A stretch of DNA of 6,781 bases from Rhizobiaceae bacterium UBA1291 (GTDB taxonomy: Bacteria > Pseudomonadota > Alphaproteobacteria > Rhizobiales > Rhizobiaceae), in assembly GCA_002307905.1 (NCBI GenBank), contig DBUL01000084.1:25534-32314 (forward strand), written 5' to 3'. The position numbers were made by a program, and so were the translations under genes. The notes under the pieces are model-generated. The model saw only the letters and a program-made list of their open reading frames with translations. It made no database searches and was not told the DNA's origin. Below, in pieces: positions 5,415 to 6,781 of the stretch. The stretch's first letter is position 1; each line of letters starts with the position of its first letter.

Positions 5415-6082
5415 CCGACAAGCTATCCAACGCCCAGATCGCCTGGCGCGCAGCCCAGGACATCGAAGACGGCGCCTATGTCAACCTCGGCATCGGCTTT
5501 CCCGAAATGGTCGCGCAATATCAGCCGCCGGGACGCCAGGCGGTGTTTCACACCGAGAACGGCATCCTGGATTTCGGCGAACCGCCCGCGGCGGGCGAAG
5601 AGGACTGGGATCTGATCAATGCCGGCAAGAAGGCAGTGACGCTCAATCCAGGCGCCGCCTTCTTCCACCACGCCGACAGCTTCGCCATGGTACGCGGCGG
5701 GCACCTCGACGTCGCCATTCTCGGCGCCTACCAGGTGGCCCAGAACGGCGACCTTGCCAACTGGAGCGTCGGCGCGGGCGGCGTGCCGGCTGTGGGCGGG
5801 GCCATGGATCTCGTGCATGGCGCAAAGCGGGTCGCGGTCATCACCGAGCATGTGACGAAAAAGGGCGAGCCGAAGCTTCTCGATCATTGCACTCTGCCCT
5901 TGACCGGCGTCGGTTGTGTGACGCGCGTCTACACCAGCCTTGCCGTGATCGATATCGAAAACGGGCGATTCGTCCTGCGCGAAAAGCTCCCGTCGATTTC
6001 GCTGGAGCAATTGCAGTCCCTGACCGGCACCGAACTTTTCGTGCCCGGTCCGGTGGCCGACCTTATCGTACCGGAGCTCTGA
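5411..6082 (+). CDS. pcaJ: 3-oxoadipate CoA-transferase subunit B
   Basis: The 223-residue beta subunit carries the catalytic glutamate of class I CoA-transferases, seen as Glu49 in HTENGILDFG; this residue forms the glutamyl-CoA thioester during turnover. Upstream is the conserved VNLGIGFPEMVA (24-35). Further on come a GGHLDVAILGAYQV segment and the VITEHVTKKGEPKLL loop, both typical of PcaJ/ScoB proteins. Its length is normal for a separate beta subunit. The ATG overlaps the pcaI stop, and the stop is one base before the pcaF start, so the three genes form a tight operon. Succinyl-CoA:acetoacetate transferase activity is the alternative, and cannot be excluded from sequence alone given the BKACE gene nearby, whose product would be acetoacetate. 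Confidence 0.92.
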   Translation: MTDKLSNAQIAWRAAQDIEDGAYVNLGIGFPEMVAQYQPPGRQAVFHTENGILDFGEPPAAGEEDWDLINAGKKAVTLNPGAAFFHHADSFAMVRGGHLDVAILGAYQVAQNGDLANWSVGAGGVPAVGGAMDLVHGAKRVAVITEHVTKKGEPKLLDHCTLPLTGVGCVTRVYTSLAVIDIENGRFVLREKLPSISLEQLQSLTGTELFVPGPVADLIVPEL

Positions 6083-6083
6083 C

Positions 6084-6781
6084 ATGACCGAAGCCTTCAT
6101 CTGCGACTATATCCGCACCCCGATCGGCCGTTTCGGCGGATCGCTGTCGTCGGTGCGCGCCGACGATCTCGGCGCCATCCCGCTCAAGGCGTTGATGGCA
6201 AAGCACGGCAATCTCGATTTCGAGGCCGTGGAAGATGTGATCTTCGGCTGTGCCAACCAGGCGGGCGAGGACAATCGAAACGTCGCGCGCATGTCGCTGC
6301 TGCTCGCCGGCCTGCCGGTGAGTGTGACGGGCACGACGATCAATCGCCTCTGCGGCTCGGGCATGGATGCGGTGATGACCGCGGCCCGCGCGATCAAAGC
6401 CGGCGAGGCCGAACTGATGATCGCCGGTGGCGTCGAAAGCATGTCGCGCGCGCCCTTCGTCATGCCGAAGGCCGAAACGGCCTTCTCCCGCCATGCCGAG
6501 ATTCACGACACGACCATTGGCTGGCGCTTCGTCAATCCGCTGATGAAGAAGCAATACGGCGTCGATTCGATGCCTGAGACCGGCGAGAACGTCGCCTCTG
6601 ATTTTTCGGTCAGCCGCGACGATCAGGACGCCTTTGCCTTGCGCTCGCAGGCGAAGGCTTCGGCTGCCCAGGAGAACGGCCGGCTGGCGAAGGAAATCAC
6701 GCCGGTGACGATCCCGCAGCGCAAGGGCGATCCGGTCGTCGTCGACAAGGACGAACATCCGCGCGAGACGACGATCGAGAC
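6084..6781 (+). CDS. pcaF: Beta-ketoadipyl-CoA thiolase, N-terminal part (3' truncated by window)
   Basis: The frame runs from ATG at 6084 to the window end, giving 232 residues of a thiolase of about 400. It cleaves 3-oxoadipyl-CoA with CoA into succinyl-CoA and acetyl-CoA, the final step of the beta-ketoadipate pathway. The N terminus reads AFICDYIRTPIGRFGGSLSSVRADDL, the pattern of PcaF/PaaJ thiolases. The acyl-accepting cysteine is Cys90 in NRLCGSGMDAV, and AGGVESMSRAPFVMPK follows the typical thiolase loop. The catalytic His and second Cys would lie beyond the window. GGAG at 6073-6076, inside the end of pcaJ, is 7 bases before the start. It overlaps functionally with general acetyl-CoA acetyltransferases, but the operon with pcaIJ makes PcaF much more likely. 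Confidence 0.92.
   Translation, partial: MTEAFICDYIRTPIGRFGGSLSSVRADDLGAIPLKALMAKHGNLDFEAVEDVIFGCANQAGEDNRNVARMSLLLAGLPVSVTGTTINRLCGSGMDAVMTAARAIKAGEAELMIAGGVESMSRAPFVMPKAETAFSRHAEIHDTTIGWRFVNPLMKKQYGVDSMPETGENVASDFSVSRDDQDAFALRSQAKASAAQENGRLAKEITPVTIPQRKGDPVVVDKDEHPRETTIE

Noticed and set aside
4692..6082. Naming the CoA-transferase pair atoDA or scoAB
   Set aside because: Sequence patterns, the divergent PcaR-like regulator and the following PcaF thiolase all favour pcaIJ.
5423..6100. 225-codon open frame on the minus strand opposite pcaJ
   Set aside because: It mirrors the pcaJ frame almost exactly and shows no protein-family motif.
6063..6758. 231-codon open frame on the minus strand opposite pcaF
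   Set aside because: The plus strand encodes a thiolase with Cys90 and its motifs; the minus-strand product is of low-complexity Arg/Ala/Asp type.

Overview
The window reads as a chromosomal or megaplasmid segment of a high-GC alphaproteobacterium, most likely of the Rhizobiales (Rhizobium, Agrobacterium, Ensifer, Shinella or a relative). This is inferred from base composition, dense packing with short gaps, and a divergent IclR-type regulator next to pcaIJF, an arrangement known from Sinorhizobium meliloti. I see no tRNA, rRNA, CRISPR array, insertion sequence or phage gene. Every gene looks intact except the two cut by the window edges.

Left block (1-2202, + strand): the tail of a probable N,N-dimethylformamidase large-subunit-like protein; a zinc-dependent beta-keto acid cleavage enzyme (BKACE, DUF849); and a class II histone-deacetylase-like amidohydrolase resembling acetylpolyamine amidohydrolase. 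The first two are almost touching and the third follows after about 60 bases, so they probably form one transcription unit.

Middle block (2207-3698): a LysR-type regulator on the minus strand, converging on the deacetylase with 4 bases between stops, and a divergent small hotdog-fold (4HBT) acyl-CoA thioesterase. The regulator and thioesterase share a roughly 100-base promoter region. The left and middle blocks together suggest breakdown of an N-acylated or amide-containing compound. Amide bonds would be opened by the two hydrolases, the beta-keto acid split with acetyl-CoA into acetoacetate and a new acyl-CoA, and the acyl-CoA released by the thioesterase. The substrate cannot be read from the sequence.

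Right block (3801-6781): an IclR-family regulator (probable PcaR, minus strand) and the divergent operon pcaI-pcaJ-pcaF. These encode the two 3-oxoadipate CoA-transferase subunits and the N-terminal 232 residues of beta-ketoadipyl-CoA thiolase, the last two steps of aromatic degradation to succinyl-CoA and acetyl-CoA. Start and stop overlap in pcaI/pcaJ and a one-base gap in pcaJ/pcaF mark a tight operon. The divergent promoter region holds a perfect 10-base inverted repeat (4573-4605), the best operator candidate in the window, and a second 6-base hairpin at 4635-4653.

The pca operon is well-known biology. The less familiar part is the amidase-like / BKACE / deacetylase / LysR / thioesterase neighbourhood.
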